Counted from the first letter of the stretch, positions 7,496-16,089 are shown. The stretch is DNA of 64,000 nucleotides from Ancylobacter sp. WKF20 (GCF_029760895.1 NZ_CP121679.1:496001-560000), one strand, 5' to 3'. Translations and numbers: made by a program. Notes: generated by a model from the letters alone, not told the origin.

Positions 7496-8893
7496 ATGAA
7501 GAGACGATACGGGTGTTTCGCCGCCGCCTTGGCGGCCTCCATGGTGCTGCTGGCACCGCTGGCGCCGGCCCACGCGCAGGACAGTTTCTACGCCGAGGCG
7601 GCCAAGCCCTATAAGGGCGTGACCATCCGCGTGCTCGACGAGATCACGCCGCTGCAGGAGACGCTCTCCAAGATCATCCCGGACTTCGAGAAGGAGACCG
7701 GGATCAAGGTCGAGTGGGAGCTGCTCAACCATTTCGAGGTCATCAACAAGGGCCAGGCCGACATGCTGTCGGGCCGCGGCTACTATGACGCGATCATGCT
7801 GCACGGCTTCCAGCTCGGGCCGATGATCTCGGCCGGTGTGATCCGCCCGCTCAACGATTTCGTCGCCAACCCGAAGCTGTCGAATCCGAACCTCGCCACC
7901 TCGGACTTCATCCAGAACCCGTTCAAGACGGCGGCCTTCGTCGGCGACAAGCAGTATTCCTTCATCAACTGGAACTACAATCAGGTCTACTGGGCCCGCG
8001 CCGACCTCCTGAACAACCCGGAGGAACAGGCCGCGTTCAAGGCCAAGTATGGCTATGATCTCGCGCCCGCCACGACGATCGAGCAGATGCGCGACATCGC
8101 GCAGTTCTTCACCCGCAAGAAGGGCGAAAAGCTCGCCGGCAAGACGCTGGAGAGCGATTTCTACGGCATCGTGCTCGAAGGCATCAAGGGCGGCTCGACC
8201 TTCCCGACGCTGTGGAACAACTTCGTCAAGAACTATGGCGGCAACCTGATCGACGCCAGCGGCAAGCCGAACTTCGACTCGCCCGAAACCGTCGCCGCGC
8301 TGAAGATGTGGCACGAGCTGTGGACCTATGCCCCGCCCGGCATCGCCGAATATTCGCTGGTCGACGTGCCGACCGTGATGGGCAACGGCATCGCCGCGCA
8401 GTCCATCGCCTGGTCGGACTTCGTGCTCGGCATCGACAAGAAGGGCGTGTCGCCTTACGCGGGCCAGTTCGTCTATGGCCCGATCCCGATCAAGGCCGGC
8501 TCCACGGAGCGCTTCGCCGAGGCCGAGCCGTCGGTCACCGTCATCAGCGCCGCCTCGAAGAACCCCGAGCCGACCTTCATCTTCCTGCAGTGGCTGGCCG
8601 ACCGGAAGCAGCAGGACAAGCTGATCGCGCTGGGTGAGGGCGGCGTGCCGATCCGCGAGAGCTCCTGGGCGCTCCCGGCCATCACCGGCGCGGCCAACAA
8701 GACGCTCTATGCGGCGATGAAGTCGACGCTCGACGTCGCGGCGGCCAAGCCGAAGATGCCGAAATTCTACGAGATCTATGACGTGATGAGCGGCATCGCG
8801 CAGGAAGTCGGCCTCGGCAAGCTCACCCCCGAGGCGGGCGCCAAGAAGGGCCAGGCCGAGCTGCTCAAGCTCTGCACCAAGTGCCTGCTGTGA
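7496..8893 (+). CDS. Extracellular solute-binding protein of the sugar ABC transporter
   Basis: This 465-residue periplasmic protein has a standard signal peptide (basic MKRR, hydrophobic core, likely cleavage after AHAQ near residue 24). It then follows the family 1 solute-binding fold, with ITPLQETLSKIIPDFEKETGIKV-type opening strands and a C-terminal lobe containing PTFIFLQWLADR. It would deliver the substrate to the two permeases encoded downstream. AGAGGGAAAG directly upstream is a strong ribosome binding site. A strong GC hairpin follows the stop codon, an arrangement that often keeps binding-protein mRNA more abundant than permease mRNA. The ligand cannot be predicted. Confidence 0.9.
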   Translation: MKRRYGCFAAALAASMVLLAPLAPAHAQDSFYAEAAKPYKGVTIRVLDEITPLQETLSKIIPDFEKETGIKVEWELLNHFEVINKGQADMLSGRGYYDAIMLHGFQLGPMISAGVIRPLNDFVANPKLSNPNLATSDFIQNPFKTAAFVGDKQYSFINWNYNQVYWARADLLNNPEEQAAFKAKYGYDLAPATTIEQMRDIAQFFTRKKGEKLAGKTLESDFYGIVLEGIKGGSTFPTLWNNFVKNYGGNLIDASGKPNFDSPETVAALKMWHELWTYAPPGIAEYSLVDVPTVMGNGIAAQSIAWSDFVLGIDKKGVSPYAGQFVYGPIPIKAGSTERFAEAEPSVTVISAASKNPEPTFIFLQWLADRKQQDKLIALGEGGVPIRESSWALPAITGAANKTLYAAMKSTLDVAAAKPKMPKFYEIYDVMSGIAQEVGLGKLTPEAGAKKGQAELLKLCTKCLL

Positions 8894-8906
8894 CCTGACT
8901 TTCTTT

Positions 8907-8931
8907 CCCCTCTCCCCGTCGGGGAGAGGGG
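8907..8931. repeat. Intercistronic 11-bp GC hairpin (palindromic repeat family A)
   Basis: CCCCTCTCCCC (8907-8917) and GGGGAGAGGGG (8921-8931) form a perfect 11-bp stem with a GTC loop between the binding-protein and permease genes. The same core recurs at 11934-11956 and 12021-12043. It belongs to a dispersed palindromic repeat and probably stabilises the upstream mRNA or attenuates transcription. Confidence 0.75.
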
Positions 8932-8949
8932 ATACGGACACCTCAACCC

Positions 8950-9888
8950 ATGGACATGCCCATCATGGCGAGCGCCGGCGACACCATCACGGCCACGCAA
9001 GCGCCGGCACCGCTGCCGCGCGAGCGCAGCTGGTATCCCTATCTGCTGATCGCCCCGTCCATGCTGATGCTGGTCGTGGTCTCGCTGGTGCCGTTCCTCT
9101 ACACGATCTATCTGAGCTTCCACGCCGCCAAGTTCGGCCGCGTCACCGACTTCATCGGCGTCGACAATTACGCCGTGCTGCTCACCGATCCGCGCTTCTG
9201 GAACTCCATCGGCATCGCCGCGACCTTCGTCTTCATCGCCGTGCCCATCGAGTTCATGCTCGGCCTCATCGGCGCGCTGGTGCTGAACCAGAATGTGCGC
9301 GGGCGCTCCATCCTCATCCCGCTTTTGTTCATGCCGGCGATGATGGCGCCGATCGTGGTCGGCCTGCTCTGGAAGATCATGCTCGCCGGCTCGTGGGGCT
9401 TCCTGTCCTACAACGTGCTGGAGCGGTTCGACATCCTGCCGGGCACCTCGGTCTTCGCCTCGCCCGACTACGCGCTCTACGCGCTGATCTTCGTCGATAT
9501 CTGGCAGTGGACGCCCTTCATGATGCTGGCCTTCTTCGCCGGCCTTCAGGCGCTCCCCCTCGGCCCCTACCGCGCCGCGGCGGTGGACGGGGCGGGCCCG
9601 CTGCAGATGTTCGCCCACATCACCCTGCCGATGATGACGCCGCTGCTCGCGGTCATCGGCCTGCTGCGCTTCATCGACGCCTTCAAGGTGTTCGACACGA
9701 TCTACATTCTCACCGGCGGCGGGCCGGGCATCACCACCGAGACGCCCTCAATCCTCGCCAACAAGATGACCTTCGAGTTCTGGAACATCGGCGAGGCCTC
9801 GGCGCTCGCCGTGCTGGTCTGGATCGCCTTCTTCGCCTTCTGCTCGGTCTTCTACCAGATCGCCAAGAAGCGCCTGAACGCCTTCTGA
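8950..9888 (+). CDS. Sugar ABC transporter permease (MalF-type)
   Basis: The 312-residue inner-membrane protein has six predicted helices. The first is at about residues 35-58, after a short cytoplasmic tail. It carries the binding-protein-dependent transport motif YRAAAVDGAG with FAHITLPMM near residue 215, which contacts the ATPases. Together with the permease encoded at 10100 it forms the transmembrane channel of the CUT1-type importer. ATG 8950 is used here; the ATGs at 8956 and 8965 are also in frame and cannot be excluded. Confidence 0.88.
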   Translation: MDMPIMASAGDTITATQAPAPLPRERSWYPYLLIAPSMLMLVVVSLVPFLYTIYLSFHAAKFGRVTDFIGVDNYAVLLTDPRFWNSIGIAATFVFIAVPIEFMLGLIGALVLNQNVRGRSILIPLLFMPAMMAPIVVGLLWKIMLAGSWGFLSYNVLERFDILPGTSVFASPDYALYALIFVDIWQWTPFMMLAFFAGLQALPLGPYRAAAVDGAGPLQMFAHITLPMMTPLLAVIGLLRFIDAFKVFDTIYILTGGGPGITTETPSILANKMTFEFWNIGEASALAVLVWIAFFAFCSVFYQIAKKRLNAF

Positions 9889-9939
9889 GGGATGGGGATG
9901 CGCTGCTCGCTCGTTGCCGGTCTTTCTCCCCGGATCACC

Positions 9940-10044
9940 GTCATGCCCGGCCTTGGGCCGGGCATCCACGACTTTGCCAGATGCATGTTGGCCAGATGCG
10001 CCCCCCCGCAAGGCGTGGATGGCCGTGCCAAGCCCGGCCATGAC
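9940..10044. repeat. Long imperfect palindromic intergenic repeat (family B)
   Basis: The element starts with GTCATGCCCGG and ends with CCCGGCCATGAC, with an inner ATCCACG/CGTGGAT pair, so almost the whole 105 bases can fold back on itself. A closely similar element is at 25791-25875 and a shorter relative is at 40077-40165. It sits between the two permease genes. Such GTCATxCCCGG palindromes are common REP-like elements in alphaproteobacterial chromosomes. Confidence 0.7.
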
Positions 10045-10099
10045 GTTGCGCGGGCCGTGTCCCGCCATCTCGCCCGCTTGCCCGCAAGGAGTGCCTGAC

Positions 10100-10936
10100 A
10101 TGGCCGAAGCCACCGATCGCCCCGAAGGCTCAAAAGGCTGGTTCTGGACCGGCGTGACCGTGCTCTACGCCCTCATCGTCCTGTTCCCCATCTTCTGGAT
10201 GGCGACGATGATGGTGAAGCCGAACGATGCCATGTTCGCGCGCCCGACCCAGTGGCTGTTCACCCCGACGCTCGAGCATTTCAGCTATGTGCTCGACCAG
10301 GGCTTCCACTGGTATCTGCTGACATCCTTCGCGCTGTGCTCGGTCTCCACGGCGCTCGTCGTCATCATCGGCACGCCGGCGGCCTATGCCTTTGCCCGCT
10401 TCGAGATGCGCGGCAAGGACGATCTGTTCCTGTTCATCCTCGGTTCGCGCATGGCCCCGCCCGTGTGCCTGGTCATCCCGTTCTACCTGATCTTCGCCAA
10501 GGTCGGCCTGCTCGACACCTTCACCGGGCTGACGCTCGCCTACATGACCTTCAACCTGTCCTTCTACATCTGGGTGCTGCGCTCCTTCTGCCGCGACCTG
10601 CCGGTGGAACTGGAGGAGGCGGCGGCGCTGGAGGGCTGGTCGCGGCTGCAGATCTTCCGCCGCGTGGTGTTTCCGCTGCTGCGTAACGGCATCGTCGCGA
10701 CCGCCGTGCTGTGCTTCATCTTCGCATGGAACGAGTTCCTGTTCGCCTTCATGCTCGGCGGCAAGGCGATGCAGACGCTGCCCGTCTCGATCCCGAAGCT
10801 CATCACCGCGCAGGGCGTGCGCTGGGGCGAGATGGCCGTGGTCGGCATGACCGCGCTGCTCCCCGTCCTCGCGGTGGTCTTCGTCTTGCAAAGGCACATC
10901 GTGCGCGGGCTGACGCTCGGCGCGGTCAAGGGGTGA
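10100..10936 (+). CDS. Sugar ABC transporter permease (MalG-type)
   Basis: The 278-residue inner-membrane protein has six hydrophobic helices, beginning with FWTGVTVLYALIVLFPIFW near residue 14. The EAA loop LEEAAALEGWSRLQIFRRV lies near residue 175. A longer in-frame opening from 9914 would run through the palindromic repeat and encode a low-complexity leader, so I start at ATG 10100, after CAAGGAGTG. It is the second channel subunit of the sugar importer. Ten bases separate it from the amidase-like gene. Confidence 0.87.
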   Translation: MAEATDRPEGSKGWFWTGVTVLYALIVLFPIFWMATMMVKPNDAMFARPTQWLFTPTLEHFSYVLDQGFHWYLLTSFALCSVSTALVVIIGTPAAYAFARFEMRGKDDLFLFILGSRMAPPVCLVIPFYLIFAKVGLLDTFTGLTLAYMTFNLSFYIWVLRSFCRDLPVELEEAAALEGWSRLQIFRRVVFPLLRNGIVATAVLCFIFAWNEFLFAFMLGGKAMQTLPVSIPKLITAQGVRWGEMAVVGMTALLPVLAVVFVLQRHIVRGLTLGAVKG

Positions 10937-10946
10937 GGAGCACCTG

Positions 10947-11918
10947 ATGGCGGATCATTATCTCCCGGCCCAGCCCGGCACGGTGAATTGGGGCCAGTGG
11001 GATGCGAGCCTCAAGCCCGCGCTCACCATCAAATCCGGCGACACGGTGGTCATCGACACGCTCTCTGGCGAGCCCGAGGACATGCCGGACCCGGCGCTCG
11101 GCTTCACCCCCGTGCCCGGCCAGGCGGAGGTCTTCGCCGCCACCTTCCGCGGCCCCGGCCCGCATATGCTGACCGGCCCGATCTATGTCGACGGCGCCGA
11201 GCCGGGCGACGTGCTCGAGGTGCGGCTGAAGGCCATCGAGTTCCGCGCCGACTGGGGCTGGAACATCCAGATGCCGTTCTGGGGCACGCTGCCGGAAGAC
11301 TTCCCAAATCTGCGCCGTCTGCATATTCCCGTGGACGCCGCGCGCGGCGTCGCGGTGATGCCCTGGGGCCAGGAACTGCCGCTGGAACCGTTCTTCGGCA
11401 ATTTCGGTGTCGCCCCCGCGCCCGAATGGGGCCGGCTCTCCTCCACCGAGCCGCGCGTCTTCGGCGGCAATATGGACAATAAGGAGCTCGGCGTCGGCTC
11501 CATCACCTATTTCCCGGTCTTCACCGAGGGCGCGCTGTTCTCGGTCGGCGACGGCCATGGCCGGCAGGGCGATGGCGAGGTGTGCCTCACCGCGCTCGAG
11601 ACCGCGCTCACCGGCACCTTCGAGTTCCATCTGCGCAAGGACATGAAGCTCACGACGCCGCGCGCCGAGACGCCGGCCGACTGGATCACCATGGGCTTCG
11701 ATCCCGATCTCGACGACGCCGCCAAACAGGCGCTGCGCGACATGATCGCGCTCATCCGCGAGCATTCCGGCCTCTCCGCGCAGGACGCCTACACGCTGTG
11801 CTCGCTCTGCGCCGATCTGCGGGTGACGCAGACGGTGGATCTCAACAAGGGCATCCACTGCGTGCTGCCGAAGAAGTACCTGCCCCGTTCGTCCGGTCCG
11901 ACCACTCCAGCCGGGTGA
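10947..11918 (+). CDS. Acetamidase/formamidase family protein
   Basis: The 323-residue protein matches the acetamidase/formamidase (FmdA/AmdA) family along its length. It has a beta-rich start, HMLTGPIYVDGAEPGDVLEV near residue 72, a GGNMDNKELGVGS segment near residue 175 containing family metal-binding and catalytic acids, and SVGDGHGRQGDGEV near residue 195. Family members hydrolyse short amides to the acid and ammonia. Its place directly after the ABC permease gene (TGAGGAGC ribosome site, 10-base gap) implies that the imported compound, or an intermediate from it, contains an amide. That is context-based inference; no specific substrate can be named. Confidence 0.82.
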   Translation: MADHYLPAQPGTVNWGQWDASLKPALTIKSGDTVVIDTLSGEPEDMPDPALGFTPVPGQAEVFAATFRGPGPHMLTGPIYVDGAEPGDVLEVRLKAIEFRADWGWNIQMPFWGTLPEDFPNLRRLHIPVDAARGVAVMPWGQELPLEPFFGNFGVAPAPEWGRLSSTEPRVFGGNMDNKELGVGSITYFPVFTEGALFSVGDGHGRQGDGEVCLTALETALTGTFEFHLRKDMKLTTPRAETPADWITMGFDPDLDDAAKQALRDMIALIREHSGLSAQDAYTLCSLCADLRVTQTVDLNKGIHCVLPKKYLPRSSGPTTPAG

Positions 11919-11933
11919 TGACGGTTGCCTTCT

Positions 11934-12043
11934 CCCTCTCCCCGACGGGGAGAGGGCTGGGGTGAGGGGGCTTCGACGCTCCGCCATCGTGTCACCCCTC
12001 ACCGACCCGCTTCGCGGGCCACCTCTCCCCAATGGGGAGAGGT
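11934..12043. repeat. Composite palindromic repeat (family A) between amidase and dehydrogenase genes
   Basis: The block holds successive inverted repeats: CCCTCTCCCC/GGGGAGAGGG (11934-11956), GGTGAGGGG/CCCCTCACC (11961-12003), CCCGC/GCGGG (12006-12018) and ACCTCTCCCC/GGGGAGAGGT (12021-12043). The segment with GACCCGCTTCGCGGGCC resembles a repeat found in many copies in rhizobial genomes. It may be an mRNA processing or stability element inside the operon. Confidence 0.7.
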
Positions 12044-12094
12044 ATAGAGATTTACCCGCTCGCTCCGGCGAGCCGGATTGTCAGGAGCCATCCG

Positions 12095-12592
12095 ATGTCC
12101 GCTATCACGGCCCATAAAGACCCGAAGCTCCCCCCGCCCGTCGTCCTGCCGGTGGATGCGAGCTGGGTCGGCGCGCTCTCGCTGTTCGAGGCCCAGGCGG
12201 CGGAGACCCTGGTCGCGGTGGTGCGCACACTCTACCCGCATGATGGACTGCCCGAGCGCATCTATCGCCGCACCGTGTTCCATTTCGATGCCATGGCGGC
12301 CAAGGCGCCCGGCATCGCGCAGGTCTTCGCCGAGTTCATCGATATGGCGGACAGCGCTTTGCCGCTGCCCTTTCGCGAGCTGTCGGAAGGCTACCGCGTG
12401 CAGGTGCTGAAGACGCTGGAGACGACGCCGCCCTTCCGCCTCGTCCAGCGCTCGGCCGTGCGCTTTCTCTATGACGATGTCGAGGTGTGGCAGGCCTTTG
12501 GCTATGAGGGCGCCTCGGTCCATCTCGGCGGCTACGTCAACCGCGGCTTCAACGATCTCGACTGGCTGCCCGATCCGCCCGCTGGCGTCTGA
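12095..12592 (+). CDS. Small subunit-like protein (gluconate 2-dehydrogenase subunit 3 type)
   Basis: The 165-residue protein resembles the small subunit that accompanies FAD-dependent GMC dehydrogenases. It has an early LFEAQAAETLVAVVRTLYPHDGLPE helix, typical of the gluconate 2-dehydrogenase subunit 3 family, and an all-alpha core. I see no signal or twin-arginine leader, unlike many secreted relatives, so the complex may be cytoplasmic. I chose ATG 12095 because CAGGAGCC precedes it and a longer frame would run into the palindromic repeat. It lies 39 bases upstream of the GMC oxidoreductase gene, so the two probably form one enzyme. Confidence 0.65.
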   Translation: MSAITAHKDPKLPPPVVLPVDASWVGALSLFEAQAAETLVAVVRTLYPHDGLPERIYRRTVFHFDAMAAKAPGIAQVFAEFIDMADSALPLPFRELSEGYRVQVLKTLETTPPFRLVQRSAVRFLYDDVEVWQAFGYEGASVHLGGYVNRGFNDLDWLPDPPAGV

Positions 12593-12631
12593 TCCCTCGG
12601 CAGCCCTTTCCCGTTTCCCGGAGTGACCCCC

Positions 12632-14194
12632 ATGACCGCCTATTCCCTCGACGACGATGGCGTCGTCGTCATCATCGGTTCGGGCGCCGGCGGCGGCACG
12701 CTCGCCAACGAGCTGGCCCAGCGCGGCATTGACGTGGTGCTGCTGGAAGCCGGCAAGCACCTGACCGCCGAGGATTTCGTCAATGACGAGTGGGGCGGCT
12801 ACGAGATGCTGTCCTGGCTCGACAAGCGCACCTCGTCCGGCACCTGGCGCGTCGCCAAGGATCACCCGCTGACCCCCAGCTGGAGCTGTCAGGTGGTCGG
12901 CGGCACCACCACCCACTGGTCCGCCTGCTGCTACCGCTTCATCGCGGACGAGCTGCGCGCCAAGACCGTCTATGGCGACATTCCTGGCACCACGCTGATC
13001 GACTGGCCGCTCACGCTCGACGAGCTGAACCCCTATTACGACCTCGCCGAAGCCAAGATGGGCGTCACCCGCACCAATGGCCTGCCCGCCCTGCCGGCGA
13101 ACAACAATTTCAAGGTGATGCATGCCGGCGCCACCGCGCTGGGGCTGAACGTCTCGACCGGCCGCCACGCCATCAACACCATCCCCTATGATGGACGCCC
13201 GGCGACCATCCAGGACGGTTTCACCATCACCGGCGACAAGACCGGCTCGCGCTGGTCGACGCTGAATGTCGAGATCCCCCGGGGTCTCGCCACCGGCAAG
13301 CTGGAACTGCGCGCCCAGTCCCGCGCCGTGTTCATCGAGCATGACGCGGCCGGCAAGGCGAGCGCGGTGCTCTATGTCGATGCTCAGGGCGTCACCCACC
13401 GGCAGAAGGCCCGCGCGGTGGTGCTCGCCGGCAATTGCGTGGAATCCTCGCGCCTGCTGCTTCATTCCAAGAGCGCGCGTTTCCCGGACGGGCTCGCCAA
13501 TGGCTATGGCCATGTCGGCCGGCACTATCTGCGCCACCTGATCCAGACCGTGTGGTCGACCTTCGACAAGCCGGTCCACATGCATCGCGGGGAGATCATG
13601 GGCGGCATGATCGACGATTTCGTGCGCCACGACCCGTCGCGCGGCTATGCCGGCGGCTTCTATATCGAGATGAACTCGATGGGCCTGCCCACCACCGCCG
13701 CCTTCATGGAGCCGGGCTGGTGGGGCCGCGACTTCGCCTCGGTGATCGAGCAATACGCCAACATGGCCGGCATCTTCATGTCCGGCGAGGACATGCCGCA
13801 GGCCGACAACCGGGTGACGCTGACCGACGAGCTCGACGCCTATGGCGTGCCGGTCGCCAACATCCATTATGACGACCACCCGAACGATCTGAAGATGCGC
13901 AGCCATGGCTACAAGGTGCTGACCTCGATCCATAAGGCGGCGGGCGCCAAGCGGTCGGTCGAGGCACCGGCCTATCCGGCGAGCCACAATCTCGGCTCCA
14001 ACCGCATGGCGGGCAGGGCCGAGGACGGCGTGCTCGACGGCCATTGCCGGGCCTGGGAGGTACCGAACCTGTTCATCGCCGACGGCTCCAACTTCGCCAC
14101 CGGCGGCGCCTGCAACCCGACGCTGACCATTGTCGCGCTGGCCATAAGGCAGGCCGACTTCATGGCCCGGCAGATGGCCGCCGGCGAGCTGTGA
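12632..14194 (+). CDS. GMC family FAD-dependent oxidoreductase (gluconate 2-dehydrogenase-like large subunit)
   Basis: The 520-residue flavoprotein opens with the dinucleotide-binding motif VVVIIGSGAGGGTLANELA and continues with the ADP-ribose acid in VVLLEAGKHL. It has the GMC substrate-domain segment GGTTTHWSACC near residue 93 and ends with a FAD-contacting stretch that includes GGACNPTLTIVALAIRQA. Members oxidise alcohol groups of sugars, polyols or sugar acids and pass electrons to a small subunit or quinone. It pairs with the upstream small-subunit gene and closes the ABC transporter operon, so it probably starts catabolism of the imported compound. I prefer ATG 12632 over GTG 12623 because of codon type and spacing. 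Substrate is unknown. Confidence 0.85.
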   Translation: MTAYSLDDDGVVVIIGSGAGGGTLANELAQRGIDVVLLEAGKHLTAEDFVNDEWGGYEMLSWLDKRTSSGTWRVAKDHPLTPSWSCQVVGGTTTHWSACCYRFIADELRAKTVYGDIPGTTLIDWPLTLDELNPYYDLAEAKMGVTRTNGLPALPANNNFKVMHAGATALGLNVSTGRHAINTIPYDGRPATIQDGFTITGDKTGSRWSTLNVEIPRGLATGKLELRAQSRAVFIEHDAAGKASAVLYVDAQGVTHRQKARAVVLAGNCVESSRLLLHSKSARFPDGLANGYGHVGRHYLRHLIQTVWSTFDKPVHMHRGEIMGGMIDDFVRHDPSRGYAGGFYIEMNSMGLPTTAAFMEPGWWGRDFASVIEQYANMAGIFMSGEDMPQADNRVTLTDELDAYGVPVANIHYDDHPNDLKMRSHGYKVLTSIHKAAGAKRSVEAPAYPASHNLGSNRMAGRAEDGVLDGHCRAWEVPNLFIADGSNFATGGACNPTLTIVALAIRQADFMARQMAAGEL

Positions 14195-14520
14195 GGGTAG
14201 GGCGGTCCGCCTGACACTTCCCCGCTGCGGCCACGGCCCGTCACGCATCATGTCCCGGCGTCGCCATCTGTTGCGCCGGTGCAACGGTCCGGCACGCCGT
14301 TTCGTTGCGGCAGCGCACGAAGGGGGAAATGCGGGCTCCGGCTCCGCGAGCCGGCCTCGCGAAGGCGTTGAATCCTCTTCGCGAATGCCGGTGGGTGGGA
14401 TGGTTCCAGGTTGCCGCGAATTGTCTTTAGACAAGATCTAAACTTTTGATTTTGATAGCCTTTTTCGATTTGCGCGGTTAGCTCTGGGGCCATTGAGGCC
14501 CCAAAGGCACGCCCGCCGCG
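14195..14520. promoter_or_regulatory. Intergenic region before the first sigma-factor gene
   Basis: No coding sequence is supported here. The first 200 bases are G+C-rich with short GC hairpins. The last 110 bases turn AT-rich (14419-14475) and hold the TTTAGA/TCTAAA operator-like dyad and the presumed promoter of the first sigma/anti-sigma/receptor cassette. Confidence 0.5.
14426..14442. promoter_or_regulatory. Candidate iron-response (Irr/ICE-like) operator upstream of the first sigma gene
   Basis: TTTAGA (14426-14431), CAAGA, TCTAAA (14437-14442) is a perfect 17-bp inverted repeat. Outer bases and total length agree with my recollection of the iron control element (ICE) bound by Irr in Rhizobiales, TTTAGAA-N3-TTCTAAA; two inner bases differ. 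It lies 78 bases before the sigma gene, in an AT-rich promoter region. This would link the cassette to iron or heme status. Confidence 0.5.
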
Positions 14521-15057
14521 ATGACCAGCACCAGCTCCACCGCCCCGCAGGTTCAGGACGAGATCGTGACCGCCTATCTCAGGCACTGGCGGGCACTGCT
14601 GGCCATGCTGCGCCGGCGCGTCGGCTCGCAGGAGCTGGCGGAGGATGCGCTGCAGGAGACCTGGCTGCGCCTCTCCACCCTGTCGCCGCAGACCCCGCCC
14701 ATCGCCGACCACCGCGCCTTCATCCTGCGCGTCGCCGGCAACATCGCCATCGACCTCGCCCGCCGCGAGAAGCGTCACACCGGCGGCGTCATCACCGACG
14801 ACATGGTGCTGAACGCCATTGCCGACACCTGCCCCTCGCCGGAAACCATCATCATCGACCGCGACCAGCTCCGCTTCCTCGTGCTGGCGCTCACGAAGCT
14901 TGCGCCCAAGCCCCGCGCGGCGCTGCTGTTCAACCGCTGCGACGGGCTGAGCCATCGCGAGATCGCCGGGCGGCTCAAGGTCTCCGAGAGCATGGTGGCG
15001 CGCTATCTCGCGCAGGCGCTGCGCCATTGCCGCGACTTCTTCCGCGACGAGCGATGA
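14521..15057 (+). CDS. ECF RNA polymerase sigma factor, FecI type (cassette 1)
   Basis: The 178-residue protein has sigma region 2 (about residues 10-80, with LAEDALQETWLRLS and the RAFILRVAGNIAIDLARR recognition helix) and sigma region 4 (about residues 115-175, with GLSHREIAGRLKVSESMVARYLAQAL). It has no membrane segment. With the FecR-like gene and the TonB-dependent receptor downstream, it forms a surface-signalling set. There the ligand-loaded receptor would signal through FecR to release this sigma factor, which then transcribes the receptor gene. ATG 14521 is the first credible start; the ribosome site is weak. Confidence 0.9.
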   Translation: MTSTSSTAPQVQDEIVTAYLRHWRALLAMLRRRVGSQELAEDALQETWLRLSTLSPQTPPIADHRAFILRVAGNIAIDLARREKRHTGGVITDDMVLNAIADTCPSPETIIIDRDQLRFLVLALTKLAPKPRAALLFNRCDGLSHREIAGRLKVSESMVARYLAQALRHCRDFFRDER

Positions 15058-15138
15058 GCTTTTTTCGCGCGCCCGCTGCAAGGTCGGCCCGCCCGATCCG
15101 TCCTTGATAGAGGCATACCGGACGGATCACGACACATC

Positions 15139-16089
15139 ATGGCCAGCAGCGACCACGACCGGGCGGACATCGCGCTCAGCGACGAGGCCATTGAATGGCT
15201 GGTTCGCCTGCATTCCGGCCGGGCGACCGAAGCCGACCGCGCGGCCTTCATCCACTGGCGCCAGCGCGGCGAGGCGCATGAGATGGCGGCGCGCGAGGCG
15301 GAGGCGATCTGGCACGGGCTCGGCATTGCCGGCAGCGCGGTGCGCCGGCGCGAGCGGCAGGCCGGGCGCACCCGCGTCACCCGCCGCCTGGTGATCGGCG
15401 GTCTCGGCCTCGGCGCGGCGGGCCTCGCGCTGGAGCGCTCCGGCCTCATTGGCGCGCGGCTGTTCGCCGACCATGTCACCGGCGTCGGCGAGCGCCGCAC
15501 GCTGACTCTCGCCGATGGCTCGACCGTGCTGATGAACGCCTGCACCGCGCTCGGCGTCGATCTCGGGAAAAGCGAGCGGCGGCTCACCCTCCTGGAGGGG
15601 CAGGCGCTGTTCACCGTCGCGCCCGATGCCGCGCGTCCCTTCATCGTCGCGGCGGCGGGCGGTGCCACGCGGGCGGTGGGGACGGTGTTCGATGTGGACC
15701 TGCGTCCCGACGATGTCGTCGTCACCGTGCTGGAAGGGCGGGTTTCGGTGGCGCGCGATGCGGACGCGCAGGCGCCGACCCTCGCCGGGGCCGACCAGCA
15801 GGTGAGCTATTCGGCCACGCGCCTCTCGCCCGCCCGGCCGGTCGATGCGCGCATGGCGACCGCCTGGCGGCGCGGCAAGCTGATCGTCAACCAGCGCCCG
15901 CTGGCGGAAGTGGTGGCTGAGATCGAGCGTTACCGCCCCGGCACCATCCTCATCGCCAATCCCGCGCTGGGCGAGCTTGAGGTGACCGGCGTGTTCGACC
16001 TCGCCGGCGCCGACGCCATCCTCGACACGATCGAGCAGACATTGCCCGTGCGCATCACCCGCCTGCCGCTGGTGACCATCATCCGCTGA
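15139..16089 (+). CDS. FecR-family anti-sigma/sigma-regulatory membrane protein (cassette 1)
   Basis: The 316-residue protein has a cytoplasmic N-terminal DUF4880-type sigma-binding domain (residues 10-60, with AIEWLVRLHSG and DRAAFIHW). A membrane segment follows at about residues 80-105, preceded by paired arginines (TRRLVIGGLGLGAAGLAL). The periplasmic FecR domain (about 112-210) includes LADGSTVLMNACTALGVD and AVGTVFDV. A C-terminal STN-like segment ends near residue 316. It would receive the signal from the receptor's STN domain and control the sigma factor encoded 81 bases upstream. The paired arginines raise the possibility of twin-arginine export, as reported for some FecR proteins. 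Confidence 0.88.
   Translation: MASSDHDRADIALSDEAIEWLVRLHSGRATEADRAAFIHWRQRGEAHEMAAREAEAIWHGLGIAGSAVRRRERQAGRTRVTRRLVIGGLGLGAAGLALERSGLIGARLFADHVTGVGERRTLTLADGSTVLMNACTALGVDLGKSERRLTLLEGQALFTVAPDAARPFIVAAAGGATRAVGTVFDVDLRPDDVVVTVLEGRVSVARDADAQAPTLAGADQQVSYSATRLSPARPVDARMATAWRRGKLIVNQRPLAEVVAEIERYRPGTILIANPALGELEVTGVFDLAGADAILDTIEQTLPVRITRLPLVTIIR

Noticed and set aside
9914-10099. N-terminal extension of the MalG-type permease
   Set aside because: The extension is translated from a palindromic repeat and has low-complexity content. ATG 10100 has a ribosome site and a normal permease start.
11999-14434. 811-codon minus-strand frame opposite the GMC dehydrogenase
   Set aside because: It is composed of low-complexity residues without family motifs and is fully covered by well-supported plus-strand genes.
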